64,000 nucleotides of DNA from Saturnia japonica. Its lineage: Eukaryota; Arthropoda; Insecta; Lepidoptera; Saturniidae. Location of the stretch: NCBI GenBank assembly GCA_033032175.1, contig CM065310.1, positions 1,674,001-1,738,000 of the forward strand, written 5' to 3'. Shown piece after piece: positions 12,701 to 27,700 of this stretch; the first letter of the stretch is position 1; the number at the start of each line of letters is the position of its first letter. The notes beneath the pieces were generated by a model, which had not been told where the DNA came from, did not search any database, and saw only the letters and a program-made list of their open reading frames with translations. Position numbers and translations under genes: made by a program.

Positions 12701-15700
12701 ACTATATACAACGTAACTCTAAATGTAATAAAAAATTGAATATTTTCAAAAAACATTATACGGAGGAAGTTATTTAGGACTTTATCGTGCAAAATGTTTT
12801 CATAACATTTACCAATAGCAATCTTTATTTTTATCTTTTTTATTAACCCACTTCAAACAAGGAGGGTGTTTTTAATTTGACTGTATATTTTTTATGCACG
12901 TGCAGCCATAATAACTTTTTTGTTCATAAACCGATTCTTATTTCGTTGGAGAGGGATACCATACGGATAGTCGCATTTTAATTTCATAGGCACTGGACTT
13001 TCGATTTTCAAAATACAGTTGGTTTTCAATAATTTTTTTATAAAACGGTCTTGTTATAACGAAAATTGATAGTCGAAATGCATACATTAGGTAATGTCGA
13101 TATTCGCAAGACGTAACAATTTACGTTCTAAGGATAAGTCATGTAACCTTTTTTATGATGAACATAGTATAGTGCTGAATGAATGTGATAATACAAATAG
13201 ATACGGACACTACTAACAGTCACACTGACCGGTATCCAGGTTGAGAACGGTGACCTGCTCGAGGATTTCAATGTCCGTGAGCCGGTTTCCGGACGTGGTG
13301 CGTGTCCGGAGCGCCAGACCCAGCTGCTGCTCGTCCCCGGCTGACCGCCGCCGCGAACCCCCCACTGACTCCGAGTTACTACGCCTGGTAACCACATCCC
13401 AACATTTAAGAGAGATAGGGCAGAGAGACATTTCTTTGGGCATTTCTCTCTACTTGGCTAACTAAGCTATAGTTGTCATCAACGCGACTGCTATGCCCGA
13501 GGTCCTGCGTTCGATTTCCAGGTCGAGTAAAGTGTTACAATACATGTGACCTAAAACCCATACCTGGCGAACTGTAGGTGTATGTTGCTACACTTCTGCC
13601 TAACCCTTCGGGGATACAAGGGATGTTATGAGGCAGTCCAACTGGTGGAACACATCCACCTTATAGAATTGCCCAGCTAAATAACCTAGTGTCTTGTTCC
13701 TGCGGTGAGTATGTTTCCAGAGTTCTTTACGGTAGGGGGGTTCAAAATCGGCAACGCGCTAGAGTGGTACCTATAGTAACACAAGCGTCAATAGGCCATA
13801 GCCCCTTACAATGGCAACTGTTCATCATTCGCAATTCTGCTAAAGTCACGTGTAATTAATATTTTTCTAATTATTCTTGTATTTTGTAATGTTCAAACAT
13901 AACTAACAAGATGGCGGCACCCTTGTTATATTACTGTCTAGCGAGTTGTTATAATGTTGTCTAGTTTTTATTTGCAATTCCCCTTCACTTCTGCACAATA
14001 ATCAAACTACGTCACGTAAAATTTCGCAAAAATTTCATAATATAGGGCAGAGTAGCACGAGTTTATGAAGAAAAATAAAAATAACTACATGACAGTTCAA
14101 GATCCCGCCAAAAACTTCGACTGATTAACTTCATTATATCGTAATTCCGTCACATGATGCGCGCTCAGATCTCAATTGTACCTTCTACTGAACGCGACAA
14201 AGGAAGTATAGTAAGCGCGCGAATTGAATGCAGTCGGGCCTGGGGTGAACAGCGGGAGCATCGCCCCCCGCCGTACGCACTCCTCGCCTCGCGCGTCTGA
14301 CAATTATCATACGATTACTGAACACGTTAAACCTAAAGTGGTGACCTCGCGTTATTTTTTAAAATAATGACTAAGCCGAGTCCATTAACTTCTGTTACAA
14401 TAGAAAAAACATTTTTTTTATTCATCATCGAGCATGGAAAATAGCGAAGAATGAGTTTGAGTTTGGTGATGATTAAATATCAAAAATTTATTTTTTCTGT
14501 TGGATTTCTCTGTGTAAAATAATTGATAAAAAAATTTTTGATAAATTATTTGTTTGTTTTTTTTTTACTATGTTACCCCAGATGTAAATGTAAAATTTAA
14601 AGCAACGTTGGCATTTATCGACAGCAATAATTCTAATTAGGTCACAGCACTATCGATTACCTTAACTCTGCATTAAAATCGCGCGCTTACTATTAGGTAT
14701 AACTAAAAAAAAACGGGACAAACAAATAATTAAAAAAATGCATGATGTCTTTTGACATTAAACGCAATTGTATTAAAGAGCAACGGTGTTGGCTGCGAAA
14801 GATTCCGATTCAACATTTTCGAATAATCAGACGAACCAAGCTCTTTTACTGCACTTACGGGATTTTGCAAGCGCAATAACGATAATCTTTAGGAAGTGCA
14901 TAAGATTAAAGTACCTTGTGGCAGAACCCAAACTGGAGTGCCCCGTGTGAGGGGTGCGACCCTCGCTGTGAGTGCGCGACCCTGCTGACCCCCCTCCGGC
15001 CCGCGCATTTTGCTCACCTACAAACCACAAAATAATAATAAAAACATTTGTTCACGTATAATAGAAAGAGAAACAAAGAGACAAACAAGCCAATTTATTA
15101 AAAAAAGTTTGATTTTGCTTTTTCTTTGATTCTCAGATGTCGAACTTAAATATTATATAGTCTATGTCATTCTCACGATTAGGACGAATCTATCGACACC
15201 TCGTGTGCTAAAATCCTTCAAGCCGTTTAGACTACAGAGCGTGAAAAATAAATAGACATACATAAATACGCTCGAAAAACATCCCCTCCTTTTAGCAGTC
15301 GGTAAATACTACATTAATACTTGCATAGAAAACTTTGGGACTCCCTTTAAAGCACATTGCGCGTACGGAGGACTGTAAGATTTGGCATGGTTAAAGTATA
15401 TTATATGGAGAAGTGGAGAAAGCTAATAATAATAATAATATGTGATACAAATAGACTAAATTAAATTAAATAATGAATGTTGACATTGAAACTCAGTGAA
15501 AAGTGACACTAACAATAATTATTTATTATTTATGATCAAAAAGTAACACAGATTATTATTTAATATCTATGATCAAAAAGTCACACAGATAATTATTTGT
15601 TATCTATAATCAAAAAGTCGCTGGTGGAATTTCGAACACTGCTAGTATTTTTTAATACGTGGGAAATAATTACCTTTCGTCGCTTGCTTGACGTCGAGGG

Positions 15701-18700
15701 TTGCGTAGGAAGGGTGTTTCATGTTGGGGAGTACGCGGGCAGGGGTTGCGCGCTCACCCTCTCGAGAGGAACACGCACTCGTGGAGGACAAGTCACTCGC
15801 TGCAACACCAGTACTCATGTACCGTATTACGACCTTACATTCTTATACTTGCAGACCCTATATACTACAAATTTATGATATAAGTATTACTTAAAACAGG
15901 AACACTAACTTCCGCAAAAATTGTAGAAATCATAATCCCCCAACTAAATTGAAATTTAGTTTCAAGACAGCGTTAAAAAAATGGAAACAAAAACATGACT
16001 CCAACAAAAAATAATTAGGTAAAAAAAATTTTTTTGGATTTTTCTTTTTTTCGTCGTACTTAAATATTATATAGCCTGTCTCTTCTACAATTAAGACGAA
16101 TCTAACGACACCTCGTATGCTAAAATCCATCAACCGGGCTACAGAGCGTGCCAAAGAAATAGACATATCATACATACATACTAACACTCGAAAAACATAA
16201 CCCTCCTTTTTCGCAGTCGGGTAAAAAAATAAGAAGAGGATATTTTTGATTGTTTGAAGTTTTTTTACCCATTTCAGACGGCTTTATTGTGAAGTGTTAT
16301 TTCTTTCAAAATAATTGAAGTTAACTTTTTCACACCGCATAACGCTTTTTGCTTACGTAACGATGTTTACAAGTCAGTTCGTACCACAAACAGAGTCGAG
16401 GAACTTCGATCCCAAAAAAAATGTACTTACCATATTTAGATTGTGACAACTCTAAGGAATCTTGGAACTCTCTAGTAAGAGACTCAATGGTGCTCGCCGG
16501 GCTGGGTAGAGCCATTGACTGGTTCACAGAATTCGATTGTGGAGGCTGAAACAATTTCGATATATAATAAAATATAACATATCAATACGCCTGTATACAC
16601 CAATAGTTCGCCAGGTGTGTTGTAGTCCCTTGTAGTGGAGTCGAGGCTATTGCCATCAATCGAGCACAAAGCCAAAATTCAAGCTGCTGAGAATTTTGAG
16701 CACTGAACACTTTGCTCGACCTGGGAATCGAATCCAGGACCTCGAGCATAGCAGTCGCGCTAAGGACCACTAGGCTAATGAGGCAGTTATATCAAAGGAA
16801 AATAATCCAAATTTTACTGTTTTTCATTCCGACATCAGTCATACATGATCTCCTAAAGTTATGGGTTCGCGTCACCTATGATATCGACATGCTCGTGACT
16901 TATTTTTCTTGCATCAGACTTACGAGGCGTAATATAGCGGCCTGTGTTCATGTATACGCATATATACACTAATACATTGTATATACTCGACTGTATCATA
17001 TGCGTGTTTGTGTTTTTGAATGGGGAACATCTTGTGATTTCGCGTCACCGACATGCTGTAATAGCAGTTTAGAAATTATGACATTTTTAATTGATTTCAA
17101 AATTCAAAAAAAGAACACAGTTATTCCATTGTTTTGAGTTTTCACTTCTGTCGGCCGTCCTTATGACTACCTTTTTGTTTTTTATACACATATCAAAAAA
17201 GTCGAAGCAACATGCTGATATTACAAATTTTTCCATTTATATTAATTAATTTCTAAATATTTACTCAAACAAAGTGCGTAGGTAAGTAAACTTTTTTGTT
17301 ATTGATGACATACTGGCTGGTTGTAAAAAAATTTTGATTATGTTTTGTTTTTTCATAAAATTCAAATGACTGCGAATTTGTTTGAATTTAAGTGCGTTTT
17401 AATTGCTACGTTTAGTCTTGATTTTATAATTTTACCAACCATTTAAATAAAGTTAGCGACAAAATTGAATTGTTAGATATTCTTTACGTCATCAAGCGAC
17501 GTCATTTAATGGCAGATGAAATGCAAAGAGCTGTAGGGATGTTGCAAGCGGGAAGTAATCAATCTCAGGTATCTCGACATTTTGGCATTCATAGAAGTGT
17601 TATTTGTCGTCTTTGGCAGCGCTACAATAATACAGGAGAACCCGCTGAACAGCATCCAGGCCGTAAAAGGAGTACAACCACTCGGCAAGACCGGTACATA
17701 CAACTGACTGCAAGACGCCAGCCGATGTTAACCGCTCGAGAGATAAGTATGAGGCTACAAATTTCAAGTGGTGTTGATGTAAGTCCTCAAACTGTGCGAA
17801 ATCGACTGCATGAGTACGGCCTAAGAGCTCGACGCCCAATCAGGTGCCCACCGATACGTCACGGGAATCGCGCTCGTCGATATGAATGGTGTAGAGAACG
17901 CATAACATGGACCCAGGAACAATGGGATAAAATTATGTTTTCCGATGAGTCGCGATTCGGGTTTAAGCCTGATACAAGAAGGGTGCGAGTGTATATTCGG
18001 TCCCGGAAATACTGAAAGGCTCAGGTGCGTTCAGGAAGTTCATCCATACAGCGGCTCAACAGTTATGTTATGGGCGGGTATTATGAAGAACAGGCGAACT
18101 GAGCTCGTTTTTGTAAATGGAAACATGAATACTGAAAATTACATTGAGGATATTCTCAGACCTTATGTCTACCCATTTGCACAAACCTTTGGCTCCGATT
18201 TTAGGTTAATGCATGACAATGCGCGTTCACATACAGCTCGGCGAACCAGTGAATACTTTGCAACGGAGAACATCCGGGTATTGCCCTGGCCTGCACAATC
18301 GCCAGATCTCAACCCCATCGAGCACGCATGGGACATGCTCCAGAGACGTGTTTTGAAGGACTTGGACGGAGCGACAACAACCCAACAGCTGAAGGATTTG
18401 CTACAATTCCATTGGGAGCGAATACCGCAAGATGACATAAACAGTCTCATTAATTCAATGAATAATCGTTGCCGACAGGTCCTGAATAGCAGAGGAGCCC
18501 ATACTTTGTATTAAATTGTTCTATTCTTTCACAATAAATACATTTACTTTAGAAATTTCATTTTGTAAGAAAAAAGTTTAGTTTCTTATGTATCTTAGTT
18601 TCTACAGTATATTCTAATATTGTTCATTTCTGTTATTAAAATAACTTATAAAGACAACAGCTGTTATTTTTACATCATAGAACCCTAAAGATATTATTTT

Positions 18701-21700
18701 AAAAATAAAATACAACGTTATAATGTGAAGAACCATCCTAAAATTTAAGTTAGTACATGTTGCTTAGACTTTTTTGATGAGTGTATTTATAAAAAATGAC
18801 ATTCCTTTTTTTGCTAATTCACAATCACTTTTGAAACTAAAAATAAAACCCAAGTAGAGATAATTTAATTTCTAGTAGATAATATATTTTGGTAACAAGA
18901 TAATAATGACATTTTAATATAGCATGATCTGAAATACGTAAGTAGGTAACCCAAGAAAATACTTCATTAAAACTCCTTACAGGTTAAATAAATCTAGCCG
19001 GTGGTTAGTCTAGGGTACCTACGCACTATGCGGTTACCCGGAACGTGATCAGCCGTCCGGTTGACCGCTATCAAAATGATGTATGAAAAAATATTTTTAT
19101 TCGCCAAGTCATACGGCTGCCGGCCAACCGCTCCGGTCGCTCCGACAACAGACGCGTTTATATTGTACATTGATCGATTGTGTAAATCCAACCACAAAAT
19201 GTTTACCTAAAGCTAGGACACAACAAAAGAATCATAAATACCTCCACAACCAAATTTTCCAATTGCGGCTTCTCGATAGTTCGATGCGATACATATCGAT
19301 ATTCTTCGGTGTCCGTCGTACAAACGCTCAAGTTGTCGCCGTCGGTCGTCGACAACGATTGTGAACCGTGTAATTTATCTGTTCAATATAACATTTATCA
19401 TTGCACTTTTAATGGCGATCTAAATATTGTATACTCAGTTTTAAATAAAGCTTGCATTAAAAGCGCGTAAAGGGTGCATTCATATATTACATAAGCAGAT
19501 CTATGTTGATGGCAGTTTATTGTTTGCTTATTTTTCCTAACAAAGACGCGAGAGAGAGTTTTTTTGACGGAATTTCAAATTACCATGCAGTATTTTTTTA
19601 TTTTTATTTGGTTGAGTTGTTTGACCCTATACTATGTATTACGGGAGCAATTTTGCATAATAAAGCTTGGTTATTGTTCACCAGTGAAGTGGATTGGCAA
19701 TAATAACATGGGCCATGAATTCTGAGATGCCACAAAAACTCCCTAGAAAGTTCTAACAAGGGATCCACCATATTGTTAGGATACTGAAATTGTCATAAGA
19801 CGGAAAACTCGATAATGGCAGTAATGGTATTCAATAAAGAGGACTAGTTTCCAAGTTAGAAAGAAGAAGAAAAAGAAGGGAGTCTCTCATATAGAATTAA
19901 AAAATTCAAAACTAAAAATGTTTACGCATGTAAAGCAGTAATAAAAACTTAAAAACGAATTCCATCGACAATAAATGGTGGTGAAAATATTTAAGTGGTT
20001 ATTTTTTGGGGTACCACTTCTAGAGCAATTTTAGGAAAACTTCGTGATTTTCTTTGTATTTTTCTTACGGATCATAGAACTTTACAACGCACATATGGAA
20101 ACATCGATTTTCGATGTTCTTCTTCATAAAATCTATGGATTAGTGTTTTTTAGGGAACCTAATATCGATGTTTCGATAATTGCAATATCGGTCATCTCTA
20201 GTGTGACAAGGGTAACTCCAAGGATAACGAAATAGTCAGTAGTAATTAGGTAGTAAATTTGTAATTTAAAATTTGGTTTTTAAATTGAATTATACCTTAC
20301 AAGCGCATCTTACGTTGTATCATTTGCGGGGTGGGGGTAAAGATTTCCTTATCTTATACGAGAGGGTAGTTAGGAGGTTTAAATTCATTGAAAAATTGTT
20401 TACTTAATACTTGATCGTCGCCAAGTTGAATGAAGAATATGGGACGATAGATTAATTTTATCGCAAAATTGACAGATATATCGGCGAAATTAGAAAGGAT
20501 TCTTTACGTATTATGACCAATAAATACATCCTCTAAATAAGGAAAAATAATTATGTTACGATAGGATTAGAATGATGATTATCTATTAGTACATAAAAAG
20601 ATTAAAAAATACAGACAAACAAATCCGATTATTAGTGACATTTTTCTAGTAACGCCAAATTGATACTTCCTTTCTTAGAAGCCTACAAGCATACGTTAGG
20701 CGTGCTCATCTAAATCATACAGCAGAAAGATAAGTAAAGAAAGCAAAACAATAAAAAAATTAATTAATGAAGATTTAAGTACAAATAAATTATTTTGAAA
20801 TACAACGATGACGAAATTAGAATGAAAATAATAAAATTTTTCACTTCAATTCAATAAAAAAAAACAAGTTAACCGATTGAAATCGTAATGATAACAAAAT
20901 TTAATTTTATGAATAAATAAAAAGAATTGTATATACCTTGCACAGGATTAATGAAATTTAGTTTTCCGTATTACAAATTCCTAATTACTTAATTACAATT
21001 ATTTCATACTCAAGTTGAAGTTAAAGAAACCATTTAAGGACTTTTCCGTAAATAAGTAAAATTAGTCTAATTGCCTTTCATTTATAATAGCCAAATCATT
21101 TCTTGCTGTTGTTTTCTGTGACGGATGTTTTCTGAACCGGTGGTAGATCCGACTGCTTCAAGTCCCCATCTACTACACTGAACGATGAATACTTAAATTT
21201 CTAACCAAAAAATCAACTTATCAAAACAACCTTTCAAACTATTTACGGCAATCACCGAGTTTATTTATGTGCATGCAAAAAAACTCACTCAAAAGTCATA
21301 TAATATTTCTGAAATACCCGCCAAGAGTTGTGAAAACGTTGCGGCGGCGAATTAACTTCGCTCATACGTATTACTGCGCATGTGAGTTAGTAACCAATAG
21401 GTAACCGGACAACTTTACAGAAATCGTTAATTATTAATCATTATGGGAAAAATTTAATTTCACATAAATAACGCATTATAAGTACTTACAATAACGTCTA
21501 AATTTAGACATTTTTAAATCGACGCGCAAACGATACCGTAGAGCGCGTGACGTCATACGTGAAGTCAGTACTAAATAAACGCAGAAAATTATAAGAACAC
21601 AACAGATTTCAGCTCAACGCAACAATTGGGTAACGTTCGCTTACACACGTATGACGTCATGCGTTGTTATTGGTGTTCCGTTTGACATGAAGAAAATCAC

Positions 21701-24700
21701 TAAATATTTGATTTTATTTTATTAACATAAAACTATAAATCAATATGTATTATTTCAATTTTTTTTTTTAATATTATGACATTAAGAGGATTATTTTTAA
21801 CAATTTTTTTTTTTGTGATTTCTATCCGCTTGCCTATAAAAGAGGTCGAGAAGGAACATGTCCGAATCGTGTTGCTGTACCCCCTTCCGTACCTTTTACA
21901 CGTACCGCCAACAAGACCTGCTAATCGACTATCAAAGTTACGCTCACGACTCTTGACGGGAATTATAAAAGACCACTTCCTATACTCCACTCAACGAACA
22001 GAGTTAATATTGCGTTCTTTCTTTGTCACTTCTGTATGCAAGTAAAACGGATAGAAGACTGCATTTCGAGGTCACGGAAAATTGATAAAATTTCAACAGC
22101 AGACGTTAGTGTTGGTAAAACATTGATTCTTTTTTTATCGTTATAGGTTTAGCGTTGTGGTCACAATCTCACCTGATATTAAGTAACAAATTGGCCAAAG
22201 ATGGTATCACGTTAAACCTAGTGGAAAACTGGCTTTCAAATGCAGCTGCTGGAACACACCTGTTGGTGTTTGGCGACACAATTACAACTTGTGGGTGAGG
22301 CTCGCCGGGTGGGCATTAGAAAAAGCCCTACCAGCATGATACCGTTTCATCATGATGCTTTCCTTCAACGAAAGCTCATGCTCATTACAGGGATTCGAAC
22401 TCAAGTCGATCGACGCAGAGTTTGTATACGCTACCAACTGAGCCATCATTGCTTGTCGATCAAGTTCGTTTTTTTTTTTCGAACTGATTATACTGTTAGT
22501 CTGTTAGCCTTAAAGACCTCGCATGTTGTCGAAGTGCTGACATATATTCCTTACCGTTCCGTAAGAAACAATCAATAGGAAATCGATGTTTTACCAACAC
22601 TAGAAGACGCAACCGCGCTGTGCAAATGACCGCTGCACGTAGTGATTTGGTATCGAACACACGTGACACTTAGGTTGGTAACTTACTGCTATATGAAGTA
22701 TGAACGCTTCATTCAAAAACAAAATAAAAAAATTCTTTATTCAATTTAGGCCCTAAGAAGGCACTTATGAACGTCAAAACACAACTGCCGCGCCGGTTCG
22801 GAAAGCGTCCCAGATATCGAGAAGAACCGGTACAATAATAATAATTTAGCTCGTTATCTCCAACCAATCCTGTATGTTGTAACTTTTCTGGTATTAACTC
22901 TGTTCGGTGAAAGGGGTATAGTAAAAAGTAAAAAAACTGACTTCGCTTTTTCTTCCTAGGCGGTGCGACTGGCCCGCTGTGTCCGACGTGTCCGACAGGA
23001 CGCACGGCGGACGCGCCGGACACCGCCACAGTGGCGACCGTCGAGCCCCGGTTTTGCTTAAGGCTGTTCGCCTTCGTGCTCGCTATCACATCTGGTTCTG
23101 CCATAGCTAGAACTGACAACCGACTTTTGAAATACTAACCTCAGTCTCTCTCTAAATATTCAACTTTCTAGAATTTATCGTATTTTTGCGCCATTTTACA
23201 ACATTAAATATCCGGTAAAAATAAACCACTGTATTATTTATTTCAAAAGTATTTTAGAAAATATGTATTGGGTTGTTCGGAAAATAATTTCGTTTTTTTT
23301 TTGTGGAAATGAAAGACAGTTATCGTATAGTAAACAAATACTTAATAAATTATATATTGGCCGTTCTGGTCCAACACCTTTTGCCATTTTTCTGGTAGTA
23401 GCGTAATTCCACACTCATAAAATTTTTGGTCTTTGCTGGCAAAAAACTGATCGAGGTGGTTTTTGACCTCCACATTTGAGGTGAAGGTATTATACCGTCT
23501 AAAAAATAGTGACCGGAACAAATAATAATCCGATCGTGCCAGGTCTGGAGAATATGGTGGGTGTGACATTGTATCACTTTCAAGCTGTAAAAGCTTTTGG
23601 CGAGTGGCCAAAATTGTGTGAAGTCTCGCGTTATCTTGGTGAAACACTACACCTTTCCTGTTGATTAGTTCTGACCTTTTCTGTTGAAGTGCATAATTCA
23701 ATTAACAGTAAGATATTGTTATATTATTTATTTGGAAGATAATCTTATTTAATATCTACTTTATATTATTCATCATAAGTTCATTTGATTTACCTTATTA
23801 TTGTTTTGGTGTACCTATTCTTCTATTTCCAGGATACCAATTAATGATAGGTTTATGTATTGATGCGTTTAGATAATTTATAACTTGATAATTTTGGTTT
23901 AATAACAGCTTTGTTAATATTTTAGGTTCGTATTGTTTACATTGCAATATTATGACAATCTCTGTCATTGATAATTCTTTGATAGTAATAGAGCATGCGC
24001 AATTAGGAGTTTCTCAGGTATAGACAAATATTCTATCCAGGTTCTAGTTTAGCAAAATAAATCTATGATTAGATTTATTTTTAATTTTTAAAATACGAAA
24101 AGTCTAGTAAGATGAAATTTTGAATTCAAACGAAAACAAAAGAGAAAATTAGAACAGAGAGGATGACAGATTCTTCAGGATGGATCTGATCATGTTTTAT
24201 TCATTGTACGGCAGACCTTTGAATCGTAGTAACGTTTATATAATATTTATCAAATGTTTTAATAGAAACCAAATTATTGTACAAGAGACCTGGGAGTCGA
24301 AAAGATAGTTTATTTTATAACATATTTATAATTTTAATATTAATATGGGTGAAATACCCTTTGTCAAAACGACAAATACTTACTGAACATTGAAAGAACA
24401 CTACCGGGAAAGTATCACCTGGATTTTGTATTTATAATACAAATAATAACTTTTCCTTTTACATATGAGGAAATCTCAATAGATAAGATATTTGGTGCTG
24501 CGTCGTCTGCTTGAGCAGTGTATCCTGATACGGCCTACACCGTGCTGACTTCTATTCTAGATCCTAGGCAAGGATCTCTACGCTGAGCTGTCGGAGCAAG
24601 AAGAACGTCTCGGTTATGGACATTAAAATTGTGTAATAATAATTTGTAAAACCGCTATATTAACTGAAAATTGTAAGGTATGCTGGAAATTTATACATAA

Positions 24701-27700
24701 CTATCCTAAACTAAATTATAATCGTAACAATATGTCGAAAATGCTGCTTATCACTCTCCATATTTAAAAGGGCACCAACCAAAAACTACTGCGTAGAATT
24801 AATTGGAATTTTTCACACACAAGCCTTGCTCTATGAGCTCTCAAAGCATATAAAAGTTATACGGCTTAAATGTGAAGTTGGGTGCAAAAAAATATAATTA
24901 AATCCTCTGTAGGGAAAAAACGAAATTACTTTCCGGACAACCTATTATAATTAATTTTATATGTATAATGTTACGTATCACGTTGGTTATTATATCGATA
25001 TTTCAATTTTATCGACATTCAACCCTAAGGCAAATAATTGAAAAAAAAAATGATACTGACGTTTTAATTTGTCTAACAATCGATTGTCAAAATTTGATTT
25101 TATCCGTAATCAAATAGTAGGTTAAGTTCAGACACGACGGTAACCGCGCGAATATTATCCCAGTGACTAACCGCGTGATAGAATCCCACCGACTAACCAC
25201 GTGGAAAGCTGAATAGTCGCGGTCTTTGACGCGCCTAGAAAGCGTTCAGTTACTTTGAGGAGACCGCACGTTCTTGTCATTGATCTCATATAGTTTATGC
25301 TGAAAATTGTAATTTCTTCCCTGATAAATTCAATTAGTTCATCAAAATATTTAATTTATATTCTCAAATAGTTGAAGAATTTAGTTTCATACCTTCTTAA
25401 CTTAGGTTATAAAGTTACAAATAGACTAGACTATAAAAATCTATCACTTAATACTAGTTGCAACTAATACCTACTGTCTTATAAGATTCTTTTTTTTTTT
25501 AAATAGCATATAAAGATTTGACTCCTCAACTTCCATTTTGGAAAAGACGTATAATATACGCAACTTCTCCTTTCGAACATCCGTACATCTGTCACTTTGT
25601 GTGAACGTCATTATTTTTGTGTGGTTTAAACCGCGTGGATGCAAACCGCACAATTTCCGCCATGTCTGAACATGCTCTAATGTATTGAAATCAGTTAATG
25701 AAGTTAGTATATAAGAAAATAAATATTATATAGACATGATAAATAAGATACAATGAGAGTTTAGTATAAGTAAACAGATAGACACTCAGACATTTAATTT
25801 GATACACTAGTACATAATTTTGTGACTCATAAATCAGTGTATATTTACAAGTATTTCTGCCTAGCAAAATTTCAACAACCTACTAAAAACCTTTCTGTTA
25901 TTGGGTTATATATATTATTTGCAATACTAAACATAATATTGAAGGTCGAAAATCTAATTGATTAACGTGCATAATACGACAAACTTTACACATTAGTCGA
26001 AAGGCCTTTCCACCGTAGTTTTTCCGGGTTTCGTTTAGAGGCATGGTCATATTTTTATATTTATAAAACATAAGCGCGACCCTCCTGATGGTTTGCGGGA
26101 CGCAGGACGGCGGGAGTGCAAGGATATACACGGCATTTAGATATTACCCTATATCGTCAGATCTATTTTTCATACATGTTATTGTTGCAGATGTCAGATA
26201 TCTAATAATAAATAAAAGCAATATAATTTACACATAACGTTTCAAATTACTTTTGGTACATTATTGTAAAGTTTTTTAAGACTCAACGTCAGCAGTTCCA
26301 TATTGGTAAAACAATCTCATGTGTAGCAGCAAAAAAAAACCCGAAATCCGCCACGTCAAAAATTTATTGCTGTCGACGGCTAGCAATATATTAGCTTATT
26401 GGTCAGTCTTGTTCCCCTCCCGCGTCCTGTAGACCACACGAAAGAGTCGCGCTTACTGCGGTCAGTCTGTAATTTATCTGTATCGTATGAAAACAAAATC
26501 CGGTAAATATAACTTACCAAAGTCTGCAAACATAAACATGCGAATAAAAAAACCAACTGCGTTATCACCTAGCATGGTTATGATTTTAATAATGATTGGA
26601 TTAATTTATGTAAATGTTATGCAAGCGATTTAATCGAATTATAAATACATCTAGCGCTCACCATTCTGATTTCTATTCTCTGACGTCAGGGGGTCATCGG
26701 ATATCGTGGACGGCTCCCTTGATGCTGCAGTCGGCATGGGAGCCGTATCACGGATGTTCGCTATAAAATATTAAAGCGTATATTTATAAGGATTATATTA
26801 GACGGCGATAGGGCTGTTTTGCCCGACTGGGTAGCGACCACCATTCATGTGGTGAAAAGTCTGTCATAGTGACTCGCTTTTGCGTGTCGCGTTTCGGGAT
26901 CAGCCTGTGCATATTCAGTTAAATGATTGCAAGCCGCCATGACAGTGGTGACCGTCGAGGGATTGTGCTCTCTCGGTGGTCACCGTTGTGTTATGATTGT
27001 ACTGAGCTTAACATCAAGGGCAGTACCGTCAATTTGTCGTTCTACTATAAAAGTACGTTTTTATTTTAAACTTTTTTATGCAGGATTTTTTTTTAAATGT
27101 GAAACATCTAATGGGGGTTTTTGACCGGATCTTGAAGTACCATGTTGTGGTTTTTATTTTTAATTCATAAACTTTCACCATTATTTTTGCATTGCACTTA
27201 CTTACCATCAGGCACAGTGCCTGCACTTTGCCGTACTACTATTATTTAAAAAAAAAGCAAACTGTTATAGAGTCCATTTTTAAGTTTAGGCGATATGGCC
27301 ACAATCTCAATAGACGTCAAGCGCGAATGATTACTTGGGCTTCTAACAGGATACCAGTAATATACCCAATACTTAACACCTTTTTCAGATAATCTTTTAT
27401 TCGATAATCTTTCTCTTACGAACCTTTACGCCAGTTTAAATAACATTTAAAAACAGTAAAACAAGTTCATATGAAAAATACGTTTCTACTTACCAGGCAC
27501 TGTGTATCAAACATAGAACTCAGAAGGATAAGCAGGTGTTAAAAAAAAGATAATAATAATATATTATTATATCTATTAACGCATTATTTTTTTTACTAAA
27601 TGCATATGAAAGTATATACGGTACCTATAACTAAAAACAATTTTAAAAATATTTGTCTGTCTGTCTGTTTGTTCCGTTTAATCTCCGAAACGGTTGTACC

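Noticed and set aside
14215..14310. GC-rich patch as an internal WDR44 promoter
   Set aside because: No TATA, initiator pair or leader exon that splices in phase to a downstream exon can be identified.
17995..18020. Programmed ribosomal frameshift in the Tc1 transposase
   Set aside because: Tc1 transposases are made from a single frame and there is no slippery heptamer or downstream structure; a simple one-base insertion explains it.
22709..22941. Downstream part of the long minus-strand frame at 22709-23119
   Set aside because: Read-through of exon 6 into its intron after the gtcagt donor; the translation loses WDR44 similarity exactly there.
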